Assembly (NCBI RefSeq): GCF_036370855.1
Contig: NC_088132.1
Location: 63,774,841 to 63,838,840, forward strand
Length of the DNA stretch: 64,000 nt
Origin: Dromaius novaehollandiae
Taxonomy: Eukaryota; Chordata; Aves; Casuariiformes; Dromaiidae
Direction: 5' to 3'
Position numbers and translations under genes: made by a program. The notes beneath the pieces were generated by a model. It was given only the letters and a program-made list of their open reading frames with translations. It made no database searches and was not told the DNA's origin. Shown here piece by piece: positions 35,901-49,049 of this stretch (position 1 is its first letter; each line of letters starts with the position of its first letter).

Positions 35901-38720
35901 TTTCCTTCCTCTAGCAAATAGAATGTATAGCATTTAAGTACTTGAATTGCCCTAGGGTTTGGCTTACTGAAGTTTTCCAAATGAAAGTATACTGTAATCT
36001 ATCCCATTTTATGGCATTATAATAAGCTGGTTTTCTGTTTATTTTAGGGAGTACACAAGTCTTGACAATCAGAAATAATTACTGCTTGACATCAGAGCAT
36101 TTTATTTATCTACACACTTAAATCTTGCAGGATTTGTGAAGTTATTTATATAGGTAGCTCATATCAGTAAACTCAGAGTGGAAACTCTACCCTGCAAAGT
36201 AGATTGATGTTAGAGTAAGACAGCAGCAATAAAACATTTTACCAGTTTTACGATAAGGTGAACATCAGTTTGGTGATTCCAATGAAATTCTGCCCTTGTC
36301 TACTTCCCAGGCAGCCCTGCGGACCACAAAATATGAATAGTTATGATAACGCAGCAGTTGGCTCTTTGGCCATAAGACATAGGCCTGGAAGCGTATTCCT
36401 GGAATTGCAGTTAACCATGAAATAGACACTTTGTCCAGAAAGATGAACTTCACGCTTGAGTTGCTGACTAGTCACAACCCGCCTATCTCCCAAACACTTC
36501 ATAACAAATATAAAATGTTGTACAAGCCTTGTGTGCAAAATTGTTTGCATATATTTGTATATCCAATGCATATGTGCTTTGCTACCACTGAGAAGCAGCC
36601 TGATCTCAAAACAGAAGGTCTCAAAGAAGCCAACTGTTAAATTTAAGATATGTGCTTTCCATGCCGTAGTAGCTATGGCTCTGGGCACTCCTTATTAAAA
36701 TTCCTCTGTGAAAGCAGAGAAAGAGGTAGGGGGATTTCCTTCCTTCTAAAGGAGTGGGTGCTCTGATGAATCTTGCTTTATCCATGTCAACAACAGCTTA
36801 TCCTGAGGGCTCAGGAGAAGAAAATTTTTTTACTTTAGTTTTTACATTACATCTAATGCCAGAGTCTTTGAAACATTCAGAGTGAAACTAACTAGAGGTT
36901 CCCAACAAACTCTTCCTGCCCCTTTCTCTCATTTATCTAAAACACTAGATCAAATGTGGATCTGTAATATGCTAGTTAATCTCGGCATACTTTTCTAAAG
37001 GAAAAGCCTGCAGATGTTTCTGACGATGGGATGTCTGACCAAAGAGCATAGGGTTTGGCTCTAGATTGGTAATGTTACTGACATCAGGCTGCCTATTTGG
37101 GTCCTGCATGATAGGCCTGTGCGACCTGAATAATATGTGATCATTCAGCATTGCGATATAGCTGCCAGCCCCCTGGGCAGCAGGCACCATGCTTGGAAAG
37201 CACACCTTTGTGCAGAAGCCCACTGTTATGAGTGCTGCTCTGGCTGATTTCACAGCCTCCGCAGCAAATGAAAGTTAGAGAGGAATGAACGGAGCAGCTC
37301 CCCCAGCCCTGTGGGGAAGCTTTTGGAAACTTCTCAGTCAGCATGAAATGCATTTCTCTGCAACATGCCCTCTGACTGATATACAGACTGCTCAGGGGAG
37401 GTCTGTGTCACATGAGAAGTCACACTAGATGATCACAGTGGCCTCCTCTGTCATAGTGGAACAAACTGAGATTTTTCTGCTCATTCTGAAATCAATTCAC
37501 TCTCTTTTTTTGCAACTAAATAATAAAACACCTAAAGATATTTTCCTTACATTGAAGAGTGTTTTACGGGTTATATCCAAACCTTTTAAGGAATTCAGAA
37601 TGCCCTCTGAACCTTCAGCCTCTACCTCCTTCAGTCAGGTTTTGACTTCCTTGATTAGTCCTTTCATTAAAAACATTCTTCTATCACATTCCTTTGCTGC
37701 TCTTCACCACCTGCTGTTTCTGCAAGTCCATTGCTTTTTGTGGGGTTTACATTCTAATGCAAGCATCTGATTTATAGTTTCTTAGGAAAAGTCTGCTCCA
37801 TCAGCCTACAGTTCACTCTTTTCATCTTTCCCCACCCATCAGAAAAGTTACAGAAAATGCGTCTTACTGAAGATTGACATAATTACTCCTTTCTTTTATT
37901 TAGGCACTGCTAGTCTTTAACTGCTGGTTCTAATCATGGGTGAATGTACTTATTCCACCTGCTCCTTATTTTATGCAAGGTGCACAACACAGAATACAGT
38001 AAAAAGGCAGTAATATACATATAGGTTTCTAAATCAAACATGGAGATGTTCCTTTATGTTCCTTTTTTTATATAAAATGCTGAATAAATTACATTTTGTC
38101 TTCAGTACTTAAGTGGTCTTTTCCTAGCCTTATATTAGAAGCCTAACTGCCAAGGCAATTTCTAGTTAAGCTTACCTAACAGTGTTCTTCCTAAGACCTT
38201 GATTTCTGATATAACTGTAAAACATAGTGAATTCTAGCATGTCCCAGTTTCACTGTTTGTCTTGGTAATCTTGGTGTTGATGTTGTATGTTGATTATGTG
38301 TGTGCATGCATGACTGGAGTCATATGTTGGGAATTGTATTTTTTAATTTGATTTGCTATTCTAATATCAGCAGCTTTAAATAAAGCAGCAAATATATGCA
38401 AAGATAATGCCAGTGAAGCCTTCATACAGTGGGCCTAAATATCCCACACAGGAAGGTATCTTTAGCTTGATGTCTGAGGCAATGTGGATTTCATAGTTAC
38501 TGGCAGTTGAAATAAAGCTCTTATCTCCTGTGAGCTGAATAGGTGAAAGAATATTTCAGAATTTTGGGAATGCTTATAGAGATCCAAGACTCCTGCTGAC
38601 ACATTTACCTTGAGAAGTGTGGGGATATCACAGACAAGTTCTTCATATACATATTTGCAGAGATTTAGAGGTACAGAGACTTTATATTGGAGAAGGGGTG
38701 AAACCCAACAGAAGGCTTCT
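32905..38720. other. Unique AT-rich DNA, no gene supported
   Basis: This contains T13 at 35150-35162. The block at about 33760-33960 is AT-rich with a FOX-like 'tgtttgcaaac' and TAATTA cores. Overlapping short frames at 34434-34937, 36265-36688 and 37429-37770 lack recognisable products. No RNA genes or clear repeats were seen over nearly 6 kb. Confidence 0.5.
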
Positions 38721-38724
38721 GGTT

Positions 38725-38840
38725 AAGTAGCTAAAGTTCTTGTTTTAGACCCAGGGGGACTTAGCTCAAAGACCTTAATGTATAATTTTGGACCAAGAGT
38801 CTGAGATATCCCTAAACCAGTCATATGATAGGTTCTAAAA
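38725..38840 (+). mobile_element. MIR-like tRNA-derived SINE fragment
   Basis: An A-box-like stretch ('ggttaagtagctaaagttct', 38731-38750) is followed by 'gttttagacccagggggact' (38751 onward) in the position of the B box. Then 'ttttggaccaagagtctgag' and 'atatccctaaacc' correspond to the MIR 'gaccttgggcaagtcactta' and 'acctctctgtgcc' core. The matches are collinear but diverged. Confidence 0.45.
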
Positions 38841-38844
38841 CCAA

Positions 38845-39176
38845 GAAAAGAGGGTGTTCACAATATTAACTAGAGCTCCTAATCCTGTGAAATGCTTGAC
38901 CTTGCACAAGAGCCTCAGTAGCATGGACCAAACAGGCCCAGCAGCTGCAGTTGACCTGTTCCCTTTGCAACAGTACTAACCCTCACAGAACTGCCTGATC
39001 CTAAACTACTGAATAGCAAAGCCATGCAAAATGTTAGTATTGAGCTAAGAATCAAGAATGTTGTGAATAGGAGTGATTTCAAGTCCACAGAGACTGACTT
39101 GAAGAGACTTGCAGAAGGGTATATTTATGCATTTATAAATGTAAATACCATTAGAGGAAAAAAAACCAAAACAAGG

Positions 39177-39180
<4 letters not shown>
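38845..39180. other. Unique DNA ahead of the A27 run
   Basis: No family recognised. I looked for a retrocopy ending in the A27 run and saw no coherent open frame: the 62-codon frame at 39024-39212 simply reads into the poly-A as lysines. Confidence 0.45.

Positions 39181-39181
<1 letters not shown>

Positions 39182-39208
<27 letters not shown>
39182..39208. repeat. A27 homopolymer
   Basis: Twenty-seven A bases in a row. It could be a simple repeat or the poly-A tail of a retroposed transcript on the plus strand. CR1 machinery does not produce poly-A tails, and I could not identify a parent transcript upstream, so simple repeat is preferred. Confidence 0.95.
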
Positions 39209-42032
39209 TTAGCTGTACCTGGAAGTCTTCCACTGTTCCTTTGTAAAAGGATCATTTCCTGAACAGGAATGTGCTTAATATTATTTAGATATAAATAGTT
39301 CATGCATGTAATCTTTTTGTCATGATTTTAGAGCATGAAATCAAACTGATTTTCCCTATCTAGCAACAGCGATAGGATTAGCTTTGTCCTGAGCTTGCAT
39401 AGTGTGCTGTCTAGTTGATCAGGGATAGATTCAATTTTTAAGTTATCATTAAGAATTACAATATCCACTAATGATTTCTGGTTTTATTTTCATGCAATGG
39501 AAACATTCATTCATAGACCAGAATAAATGTTAAAACTAAGGTATGTTTGAGGGTATAACACTGTGTTAAATACTAAATGGTGTTTCAAATTCTGGTTGCT
39601 GACTTTATTTAAGACTGTTTTTACCAGAAGGTCATACACTACATAACATAGATAAAAAGGCTACAACCAAAGTAAAAGCTGGTCTACACACTATTTGTCC
39701 TTGATTAACTAAAAGTTTCAGAATAGATTTGGATAAGCTGGTGCAGACCTCTGCCTGGGTGCTCTTTTTCACAGTTAGATTGTGTTGATTTCACCTCATC
39801 TGGAAATGTGTTGAAATAAGCAAAACTGTTTAAAAGCAGCTATAAATTCACACAAGGAAAACTATGAAACTGGTATGATAAAATGTTTTCCATGGATAGA
39901 AAAGTACAAAGTGAGTGGAGCATAGTTACCTTTTGTAGCCAGTTTGTACGAGCATGAAAGGCAAAGCATTAAGAACCAGGCTGACTGTGCACGATGTGGT
40001 TTCCCAGCTCCTGGCAAATAATTGTTTCAGGTCTATGTATGTGTGTATATATGTCATACGAACATATACAATACATGCTACTGTAGTCCTGTCTTGGAGA
40101 GCTAAGTCATCAGGAGGGAAAAAGTACATCTTATTAAATATTAACTTAAAGCACATTAGGGTTTTGAAAGCTTCATTTATATAATGAAACATAAATAAGA
40201 AACATCAGGAAGATGGGCAAATTAAGTCTCATCTTAGGCAAATTCAAGATTCTAAAACTTATAAGAAATATTCTGCAGTTCCAGGGATAAAATGCCCATA
40301 CAGGCTCAGAAGTGTTTCTTCCTATATTAAATAGAGAATGACCAGGAAATATATTGCAAAATAAAGTTTCAGATCTGTATTGCTAAGACCCATCAAGCTA
40401 TTTAGCATAGTGGGATTTAATTTTACATAAAGCTGGTAAGAAGATTATTTTCTCAGTGGTGCTGGCAGAGATGCATAATGGAAGCTTCTGCTGGCCAAAG
40501 GGAGCACAAAATGTGTTTGACTGGCTACTGCAGCTTGTTTACCTCTAGTATTTGCTCTCAAATTGCCAAGAATTGAAACTGCATGAGTGGAAATGGGTGA
40601 ACAGTACCTTTGGATTTCACTGCATTGGTGATGATGCACTATTGTTAGTGTTTCATGGTTTAGATTTTCCTTGTTTGTTTATCTAATCTTTTCTGGTTTT
40701 TTCAACTACCCAGAGGGGAGAATTAGCATCCAGATTAGAAAAAAAAAATGTTTTGACTACCTTAGGATAACAGCATGACAGCCTGGCACCAAAAAAATAA
40801 TCAGAGCTAGAAAAGAGGAAGTACCTTCATGAATGGAGTCATGGCATCCTCTCTGTGTCACATCTATTAATGACATCTATTAACTTTTGAACATGTTGAC
40901 AAATTTCAGCCAGAGCTTAAGGTCTGAAAGACACAAAATGCAGCGAAGTTGCCTTAATAGGCAATTAAGATGAAGCTGGATACTCTTTCACTGACCATTC
41001 CATCCCCTGCCCACCCACTTTTTGGAAAGGGAGAGGCTTCAGCCTTTGCTAGATATCAGAGGATCCACCTGGTGGAAAGCTATTCTGAATAACTAAACCA
41101 CAGACAGAGCTGTACTCAGAGCTTCAGCTTTCTAGAAATCAATTCATCCAAGTGACACAAGACTGCATACAGTCTCATCTCCTTAGGTGTGAATCTCACC
41201 AGGCTTATTTCTCTGTTTGCTTCTATGTTCTCTCTTCATAAATTGTAGCTGTAGGTTGTCTTCCTCCTTTTCCTTTCAGGTTTCTTCTCATTAATTTTAT
41301 GTTCTATGTATAATCTATCAGATTCAACACAGAGAATGCTGTATTTCTAGAAGTAAATTGTTTCTTCTTATTAAGAAGTTCTAAAGTTGCAGCTGGCATT
41401 CAAGTCATGTGCAAACAGACTAAGTTCCTCATACCACCTTAATCTGTTTCTTGCCTGCAATTCTATGCTCTTCATTCTGAATTATAGGTAGATTGCCACT
41501 TCATTTTTCTCAGCTTTCATCTTTAAATCAGATCATCTTTGAAACACATTCCATTATGCCCAGTATTACTTCTCACCTTTTATTCCTAAAAAACCAGTGG
41601 TTTACAAATTCTCCAGGGCCCATTTCTCTTATTCCTGAGAAAGAATGTATTGTCAGAGTGACCCACAGTTGAATTAGAGAGAAATCTTAAAAAAAATTCT
41701 AGCTGTCATGCTCTTAAAGTCATATGAATGAAAGTCAGTCAGGACTTCAAAATGTTTCTTTGATTGATAAACTTAAGTCATTATAAAAATTCCCTGATAG
41801 AGCAATCTCCATAGATTAAAAGCCCTTCCCCCATGAAGTTTATCTGTGGAGGTATGAAAAATAAAGTACACCAATCTCACTGGAGTGAAAAGCATCTGAA
41901 CTTTCTGAAGGTCAGTCAATAATGGTTGACTGATTTTCTCTAGTGTTACAGAAAGTAGTTTGCTATCAAAGAGAAGGTGCAAGTTTATTAAGATAGGAAA
42001 TAACTGTGAATTTGTATGATTTGTTCTTTTTT

Positions 42033-42043
42033 GGGGGGGGGGG
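42033..42043. repeat. G11 homopolymer
   Basis: Eleven G bases preceded by six T. A simple run with no evident feature nearby. Confidence 0.9.
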
Positions 42044-44109
42044 TTCTAGATGAGATTGATGTTGCATGATATCCTACTAACACAAGGGCAAATGTTAAAA
42101 TACATTAATGCCAAAACAAACTACTAATTTTTTTGGCTTTTTCTAATCTTGTTTTGAAGGGACAAAAATTACTCCAATAAAATTGTGGGTGAATATGAAC
42201 TGGTACAGACAGCTTACTTGTTACGTTTGTGCAAAGCTTTGTATCACAGGTTTGTGTCTTACTCTTTGCATTATTAGTGAACAAATACATCAGAGAAAAA
42301 TCAGCTTTTGCAAAAGGAGCATAGGTTCCATCCTCTAAGATGCTCTTAAATTTCAGATTATCTACATGATGACCCCAAGTATCAAGCTGTATGCTTTGAA
42401 GTTGGTTTGTGTGCATTGGCTTGTATAGTTAAGAATGGCATCCATTTGCTGAGGCTACTTAAAACTTGCTTTACTGTAACACAGAGCAAAGTCTCATGCA
42501 CTGCTTCTGCTGATGATCTTGTAGCAAATCAAATTTTACTTATGATTTACTGATACATGTGAATGCACATCTAAGATTTAGTGACATAACACTTCATTTA
42601 TCCTGTATACCACTTTTTGATTTTTGGGTTGTTTTGTTTATTAATCAAGTTTTTCACATTATAACAATGCATATGTTCAAGTTGTTTGGTACACAAACAC
42701 ATTTTGTTATGAGTTTTTGCTCTTAGTTCACAAAGCATTTGGCTTGAAGATAAATCAAATAATTGTAAATATCACTGAAACTGTTCACATGCTCGAAGGG
42801 AAAGTTAATGATGTCTGATGAGTGTTTTATGAAAATCTTGTTCAGAATATTAAATGGAGAAAATCTCCTGCTCAAGAAACATGCATGTTGCTGTTGAATC
42901 AAAAGCTAGTTTTAATACAGTATTTTGGGTGTATCATTTTGTTGTATGACTATTACTCCAAGAAATCCTTGTAAAGTCATCCTGGCTTTAAGCCTATGAT
43001 CACCTTTGTGTTAAGACGTTCTCCCTTTTTATCCCAAATAAAATCACATTTATGATATCTAGGGATGCATGTTGGGGAAACTTAAGCAATCAGTGTCCCG
43101 AGCTGTCCAACTTACATTTCTTACAGATGTTACTGTTCTCATAGTAGGGTGGAAGAACTGACATTTGATCTTCTCAGTCTTAGTTCATTCTGGTGTATTA
43201 CTGTAAAATAAAGTTAATGACTTCATTAATGACCATCTAAGTTATGTGTGAGACTGTAACACATGATAGCTAAGGCCTGTATGCACTGCCTGATCTGTGA
43301 CTGCTGCATGACTGAATCAAGCTGCTGAAGTTAACATCTGCTAACCTCTTAGACTGCGAAAGCTACATCTGCCAGAAATGGAGTTGGAGCCCTCTGTGTT
43401 GTGGCAACCACTTTGTCTCACACAGTGACCAAGCTGGGGACTTTTGCAATAAAAAAAAAAAGATTCTTAAAGATTTAAACCAGCTTCTGAAGCACAGATT
43501 TGAGATATGGCCAGCAGAGAAGAGTTCCTGCAATTGCTGACAGGTGGGTTATATCAGTTTTCATATTTACTTTAACATGAGTCACTGTAGGCTATATTAT
43601 TCCCTTCTGAGCAGTGTTCAAAACTGAGAGGGTGTGCATGACTTAACTGACACATGCCATGGAGACAGAACATCCCAATAATTGCAATGAGATTATTGCA
43701 GTCCTCTATAGTTCCAGTCATGAAAATGAAATACCCGTGAAACTCCTACCCAGGCAAAGTCCCACAAAACTCACTATTCTACCTGAGTTCATCTCTTTGC
43801 AAGAAGAATCCCTGAAGGGTGGATGGCACTGTCTTTCCCTGTGAGAAGAGTGACAGGAAGGTCTTTAATCTTTCACATGAAAAATCATAGCAACCACGGG
43901 CGCAGCAGTTGCTGGCCACCAAATCTTGTTGCAATTCTTGCCCTGAGATCATGTCAGCCATGTACCACATCAATACTTTTCATTCTCACACCCCTATATG
44001 ATGGAGGAATCCTGTTTGTCTGGTTTTGTTCTCTCCTAAAGAGACAGTGTATTCTGTCTTACTTGCCAAACTATCTCAGGCTTTTTACTTCCTCTTTCAG
44101 TTTTCTGGG

Positions 44110-44138
44110 TTTTTTTTCTTTTTTTTTTCTTTTTTCAG
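44110..44138. repeat. T-rich tract ending in CAG
   Basis: About 26 bases, nearly all T with three C interruptions, run directly into CAG at 44136-44138. That is the form of a strong splice acceptor, but T-rich simple sequence gives this by chance. The downstream frame is open to 44272 but ends in a stop and is not recognisable. Confidence 0.8.
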
Positions 44139-47100
44139 TCAGAAGTGCAGGATGTAGCGATAAAGATGAGGAGCTAGTTCCAGTTCAAGGATTCACCTGG
44201 AGGAGTCATATACTCTCTGTTTATAAAGCTGTGTTATATTTAAGTTTGGTCTGCAGACTTACTTCCTCGTGACAGGGAATGCTAGCAATCAGTGCAAGGC
44301 CTGAACATAATCTATTGTGAGATCTCCTGTGGGCTCAGTCTGCAGTTTTGCACAGAATTGTCAGTGATGGTACTCATGACCAGATTGTCGAACTCAGTGG
44401 AGTTAGCAGCTTGAAAACAGTGTGCAGATGTTGTGGAAAGATGCAACTGAGAGATGATTTCCATTACAGAATCTTCCCCAAAAGTGGCAGCAGTTGATGC
44501 AGAGTTCCTGATTCTAACCCATCTGAACAGCAGCCAGCATCCGTAACAGGGTTAGATGGCGAAAGGGATCCAATGGGAGGTGCAACTGAGCGATGGAGAG
44601 CTGTATGAATGGGAGGAAGATCGTTTGCTTTGATTTAATATTCATTATGTTAGCATCAGTTCCCCTGTTAGCCTTTGCTATCTGTAAAAAGGTCTTGTTT
44701 ATCATTTAGTCCTATTCTTCCTTTTTTTTTTCCTTTTTCTTTTTTTCCACAAGACTCATGTTGCCTCCATTTTTCTGCATCTTTAAAACAAGTCTCACAG
44801 TAAAAGAAGCCCTATTGTCTCCAGTTCTGGCTTCTGGAATTGAGAAGCAGAAGACTGAACTCGCTTTTAAAAGACTGTCAGGTTTTAGCTGTGTTGTGTC
44901 TTCAAACTACCTCTTTTTTTCCTCCAGCAAATTATTTCACCAAAAAAATCAAAACTAGAAATTAAGTAAAAACAACTCATTGTTTCTTAACCTGTCCCTT
45001 CCCACACAAACAAACTCTATGATATCTGAAGATTGCAGAGCCAGCTCATTCTTCTAGCTGTTTCTTTTCTCACTTCACTTCTTTAAATCTCCCACACTTC
45101 GTTACTCAGAATTGAGCACAACCGGGTGAGCATACTGAAGAAATAGCAGGGAAAGGCCACTCAGTTTTTCAGTGTGTGCCAATAAGATCCTCAAGGCTGC
45201 CAAACTCAGCTGCAGCCTAGACTGCTTCTCAGAGCCCCAGGGAATGTGTGCCATTTGCCCAGGGCTATGGAGTGAGTGCAATATGTGCATCTTGCATTCA
45301 CAGGTATCGTTAAGTGTAACCAGCGACATAAAGGTGGCCCCTTCATTCTGTGAGCACATATGCTCCTGGTATAGGAAGCTTATCTCAGGAGAATGGGAGG
45401 TGGAAGCCCTTTTCTGTGCTTTATGTACTCTACACCTTATCTTGACTAAGCTCTGGCACTGCTTTTCTGAGCAATGAGAAGCAGAACTTGTGATGGGAGT
45501 TCCCCACATGGTGTTTCTATGTCCCATGTCCAGGACCGGCTCCAGAATATATGGTATTTGCACACCCATGCCAAGGTATTTTGCAGCCTGCTTCTGTTCA
45601 AGGTAAATAGTAAGAGATAACTAGTAGTTTTCTTCTGCATGCCTGGAAATGAGGTCACTAGCTTTTTTTGGATACAACTAATTGCTTAGCAGCAGAGTTA
45701 CAGCCAAAAACATGTTATACAAATATATTAAAAGTAAATACCATGCAAGTTAAAATTAGTGCAATATATGGGTATAGAATGCAAAACTATCTACTCTGAA
45801 AGTTATTTTCTAACCTGTTTTAAAGTCAAGATGAATGACACATTGCTGGAAAAAGCACAATATCTTGCCTGCTATGTAATTATAGTTATGTAAGTTCTAC
45901 ACCGTGGAAATGCAGTAAGGTGTTTGTATACTTAGACAGATGCATGCTATCAGTACCACTGACCAAACTCCCACTGACTGTGTGGTTAGGACAACATTTG
46001 AGATGCACAGCATTCAGTCTAATGCAAATAAGCGGTCTAACCCTCTCTATTCCTCCTCATATTCTAAGCTCATTAACTATTTACACAAGCCTCCAAATTT
46101 GCATGTAAATTCAATACTCACTGTGGAAAATCACAGATGAATCACCCTGAATATATTTGTATTTGGGGACGAATTTTTTTGAAATCCCCCACCAAAAAAA
46201 TAGTGCTAAAGCCATGCATTAATTCAGTAGCTGCCATGCTCTTGGGAGTGCACAGGAGCAGGAATGTCTTCCTGAGAAAATGAGCCTGAATGCTTTTCCA
46301 GTTATTATTTACAGGTGAGCAGACTGAAAAAATTTGTAAGAAAAATAACTCATATTCTAAAATAGTTTTAATCAATTTCAAGGTGAAATTTTTAGACAGC
46401 CTCCTAGAAAAAGTTTTATCTTTGTACATCCTTATTTCTCATGTAGCCCTGTTGTAACCAAATTCATTTGCTAATATCTCTGTCCCAGAGGTAGCTGCGG
46501 TCAAGTGATATTTTGGTCTGGTTTTCTCACTGGTCTATAAAGTTTTACTTGCTATACTGTGGCTCTTGAATGAGAGCTGCTTCAGGTATTTAAGATGTGC
46601 AAACAGAATCTGTGGGCAGGGCTGTGATTTCCTTCATGTGTAAACCAAACAAACAGGAGAGTCTATAAGGAGACTGAGGTGGGTCCGGCTGGAAAGTCAC
46701 TCTTGAAGAGCAGTAGCCGCAAATGTTCTAATCTGGTCATCTCCATCTCAAAGAAAATAATATGGTGCTGTCTACAGCTACGTAGCTTTCACAGGGTTGA
46801 TAATGGAAGTAACTTAATAGGTCTGGTTTATATTTAAAAATGGTGAAAATCTAAATTGATGGAAGCTAGTGGGCACACTTCCAAGTTTGTTGGTTACACT
46901 GAAAAATCTAGTTATAACAATAAAATTCAAATATATATACCCTTTTCATCATGAAGTTCACTTCAGGTGTTGCACTGCTGAAGCAAGTATTTGGAGTCCT
47001 GCACTTCTGATTTAAAACTGTTTTTGAGATTAATATTGTGTATATCAAATTTCAGTCTAATGTGCTTATAACACCCCAAAATAGGGATATCTGTTGTAAA

Positions 47101-47614
47101 TAGCAGTAGAACTTCACTTACAGGTAAGCAATTTAAGAATATCATTCATGGTATGATAATAGTTTCTCTGAATAAGTTTGCAGATTCAGATTTTGCTGTT
47201 GGTTATAGCAATTAGAAGGAGTTTTAGAAATCTAAAACTGTCTTGTTCTCTGACTGCTGATATGCTACTGTTGTGATGAAAGAGTAACCATAATTAGAAG
47301 AGAAGAAAAAGAATCAAGAGCATACTAGAATTTTTCATTAAATAAATTATATTTTCAAATAATTTTTCTATGTCGGTACATACAGAGTGAAGAGTTTATG
47401 TACTTCTCATGCAAGTTTTCATTTTTGGCTGAACTATGTGAATATACTGAGGAGAAAAAAATTGCCCTGAAGAACTTAGCTAAATAGACAAGATAATTAA
47501 GGTCCACACTCTACAGACAGAGCAGAAACACATAGATTTTTTCTGGAAGTTAAATAGCTGTATATATTAGCTGTAGGACTGTGCTCAAGCCTGTAAGTCC
47601 TACCTCTCAGCAGT

Positions 47615-47800
47615 TTTTGAAAAACTTTTATATTCAGAAATGATGCTTTAGGATGGAAGATTTGGTTTAAATATTAGGAAAAGTATGATAATGACAGTAC
47701 AAGATAGAATGCTTGAGGAATCTCCCCCTCTGCAAGAGTTTAAGCATACTGGTCAGAGGTTATACAGGTTTCATGGCATTATCATGATGTGACTGAGGAT
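47615..47800 (+). mobile_element. CR1 3'-region fragment
   Basis: The phrases 'ggtttaaatattaggaaaag', 'agaatgcttgaggaatctcc', 'tctgcaagagtttaagcata' and 'tggtcagaggttatacaggt' follow the order of the CR1 ORF2 C-terminal end and early 3' UTR ('tagatattaggaaaaac', 'ggttgtggaatctcc', 'agatatttaagaa'). Only this short piece is recognisable; both ends are eroded. Confidence 0.5.
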
Positions 47801-47804
47801 GCAT

Positions 47805-48925
47805 TGACTGGTCTCTCAATGCACCAGTATATCCACTGCATTTGGACAAAGGGCTACACTTGGGGACTGTTCAAATGCCTCGGTGCCAAATAAGACCATG
47901 GTCTGAAACAAAGCAATGAGCAGGCTGAGTAAGGACAGCCAAGGGGGAGGTGACAGGGAAGGTTTCTTATCTTATGGCAACAGATACTTTGATAAACTCA
48001 CACGGAGGTTAGAAGTGAACAAAAAAGGAATGATGGATTAGAGAACTGAAATTTTTACTTGCTGTGAGGGATAGTATTGCTGGAACTGGCTGGAGGAACC
48101 ACAGATGAGATGTCAAACAAGGCATTAAGGCAATGTGCTGTGAGAAAGCAGCCAAAAAAGCCTAAGGCCTCTCTGGTCCTACTGATAGGTAGTCACACAA
48201 AGCAAGGATTGAAAGCAATCATTGGCATTGCAGTGGGACACCAGTATGTCTAGAATAAATACAACAATCTATTAAACTAATCACAGCTGGGTTTGGCCAC
48301 ATATTACCAATGTCAGAAAAGGAGAATGTGAAGAGAGTGGGAGCAGGGGAAGCCTGAGAAAACCTGGCCTAAAAGGTTCTAAAGAAAAAAAAGCGTATCA
48401 ATAATTTATAGAATTAAGGTGATGTAATTTAAAGAACAAAAGCTGAAGCTAGCTGGAAACAAGTACACCCTTAGTAACAGTGACACAAGAAACTGGAGAT
48501 GAGTCAAACGCCATTATATTTGAAGCAGTATAAAAATGAACAGGCTACAAAGAGTTAGCTGCATGTTGGGCTTATGCATAGGTGATCTCTACATCAGCAG
48601 ATGCCTGCAAAAAAAGCTGCAGAAGTTCTTACGAGGAAGTGTCATGACCTGTGTGGCACTGAAATGAAGGAACAAGTTTCAAGTGAGGAAGGCATCGAGA
48701 AATACCTGGAAGCCAGTCTGTGTTGCATACTGCTAACCTGGATGATATGGGCCCTGGGAGAGACACCAGCAGGGGCAGTGAGCAGAACCTGCCGGGGACA
48801 CTCTTCTGATAAATTCACTGAGAGATGAGAAAGTAACCAAATATAAGGAATGGTGGATAAAGCTTTGCTTTCTGTATAGTGTGCTGTAGTTTCGACAGGA
48901 GGCTATACCAGATGAACTGTTTCTA
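47805..48925. other. Unique DNA, no gene seen
   Basis: Short frames only (75 codons at 48601-48828, plus). No recognisable family, RNA gene or exon. Confidence 0.5.
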
Positions 48926-48929
48926 CTAT

Positions 48930-49047
48930 AGCTCTGCCTCAGGTTACTAAACCGCATAAGATACACAAAGCGCCTAGCTCAAAGGAAAGCTATGAGGATT
49001 AATCTATGTTTATATAGTGCTTTGGACATAAAGTAAATGCTTTCTAG
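48930..49047 (+). mobile_element. MIR/L2-type 3' end fragment
   Basis: 'ctctgcctcaggttac' near 48932 corresponds to the MIR core. 'agctatgaggattaatctat' near 48987 and 'atatagtgctttggacataa' then 'agtaaatgct' near 49013-49041 match the shared MIR/L2 tail ('tgaggattaaatgag...gtaaagcgctttgaacat'). Confidence 0.62.
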
Positions 49048-49049
49048 AG

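Larger units (their letters stand above)
39215..47610. other. Unique AT-rich DNA, no gene supported
   Basis: Over 8 kb of non-coding DNA with G11 at 42033-42043, A11 near 43451 and a T-rich tract at 44110-44135. The largest frames, 45102-45569 (minus, 155 codons) and 43823-44272 (plus, 149 codons), have no recognisable domain. The first overlaps a 101-codon frame on the other strand, and the second crosses the T-rich tract. Neither is supported as a gene. Confidence 0.5.

Noticed and set aside
39670..39800. Words such as 'ctggtctacac' and 'gctggtgcag' suggesting an old DNA transposon
   Set aside because: The resemblance is too loose to call a family or find terminal repeats.
43823..44272. 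149-codon plus frame with an internal acceptor-like site at 44136-44138
   Set aside because: The frame crosses a T-rich simple tract, has no recognisable domain, and the acceptor look comes from that tract. No donor follows.
47100..47130. Good donor-like CAGGTAAGCA near 47121
   Set aside because: No acceptor-bounded open segment upstream that I could support; stops occur close by.
48601..48828. 75-codon frame with a lysine-rich start
   Set aside because: Short, no homology I recognise, and antisense frames are open too.
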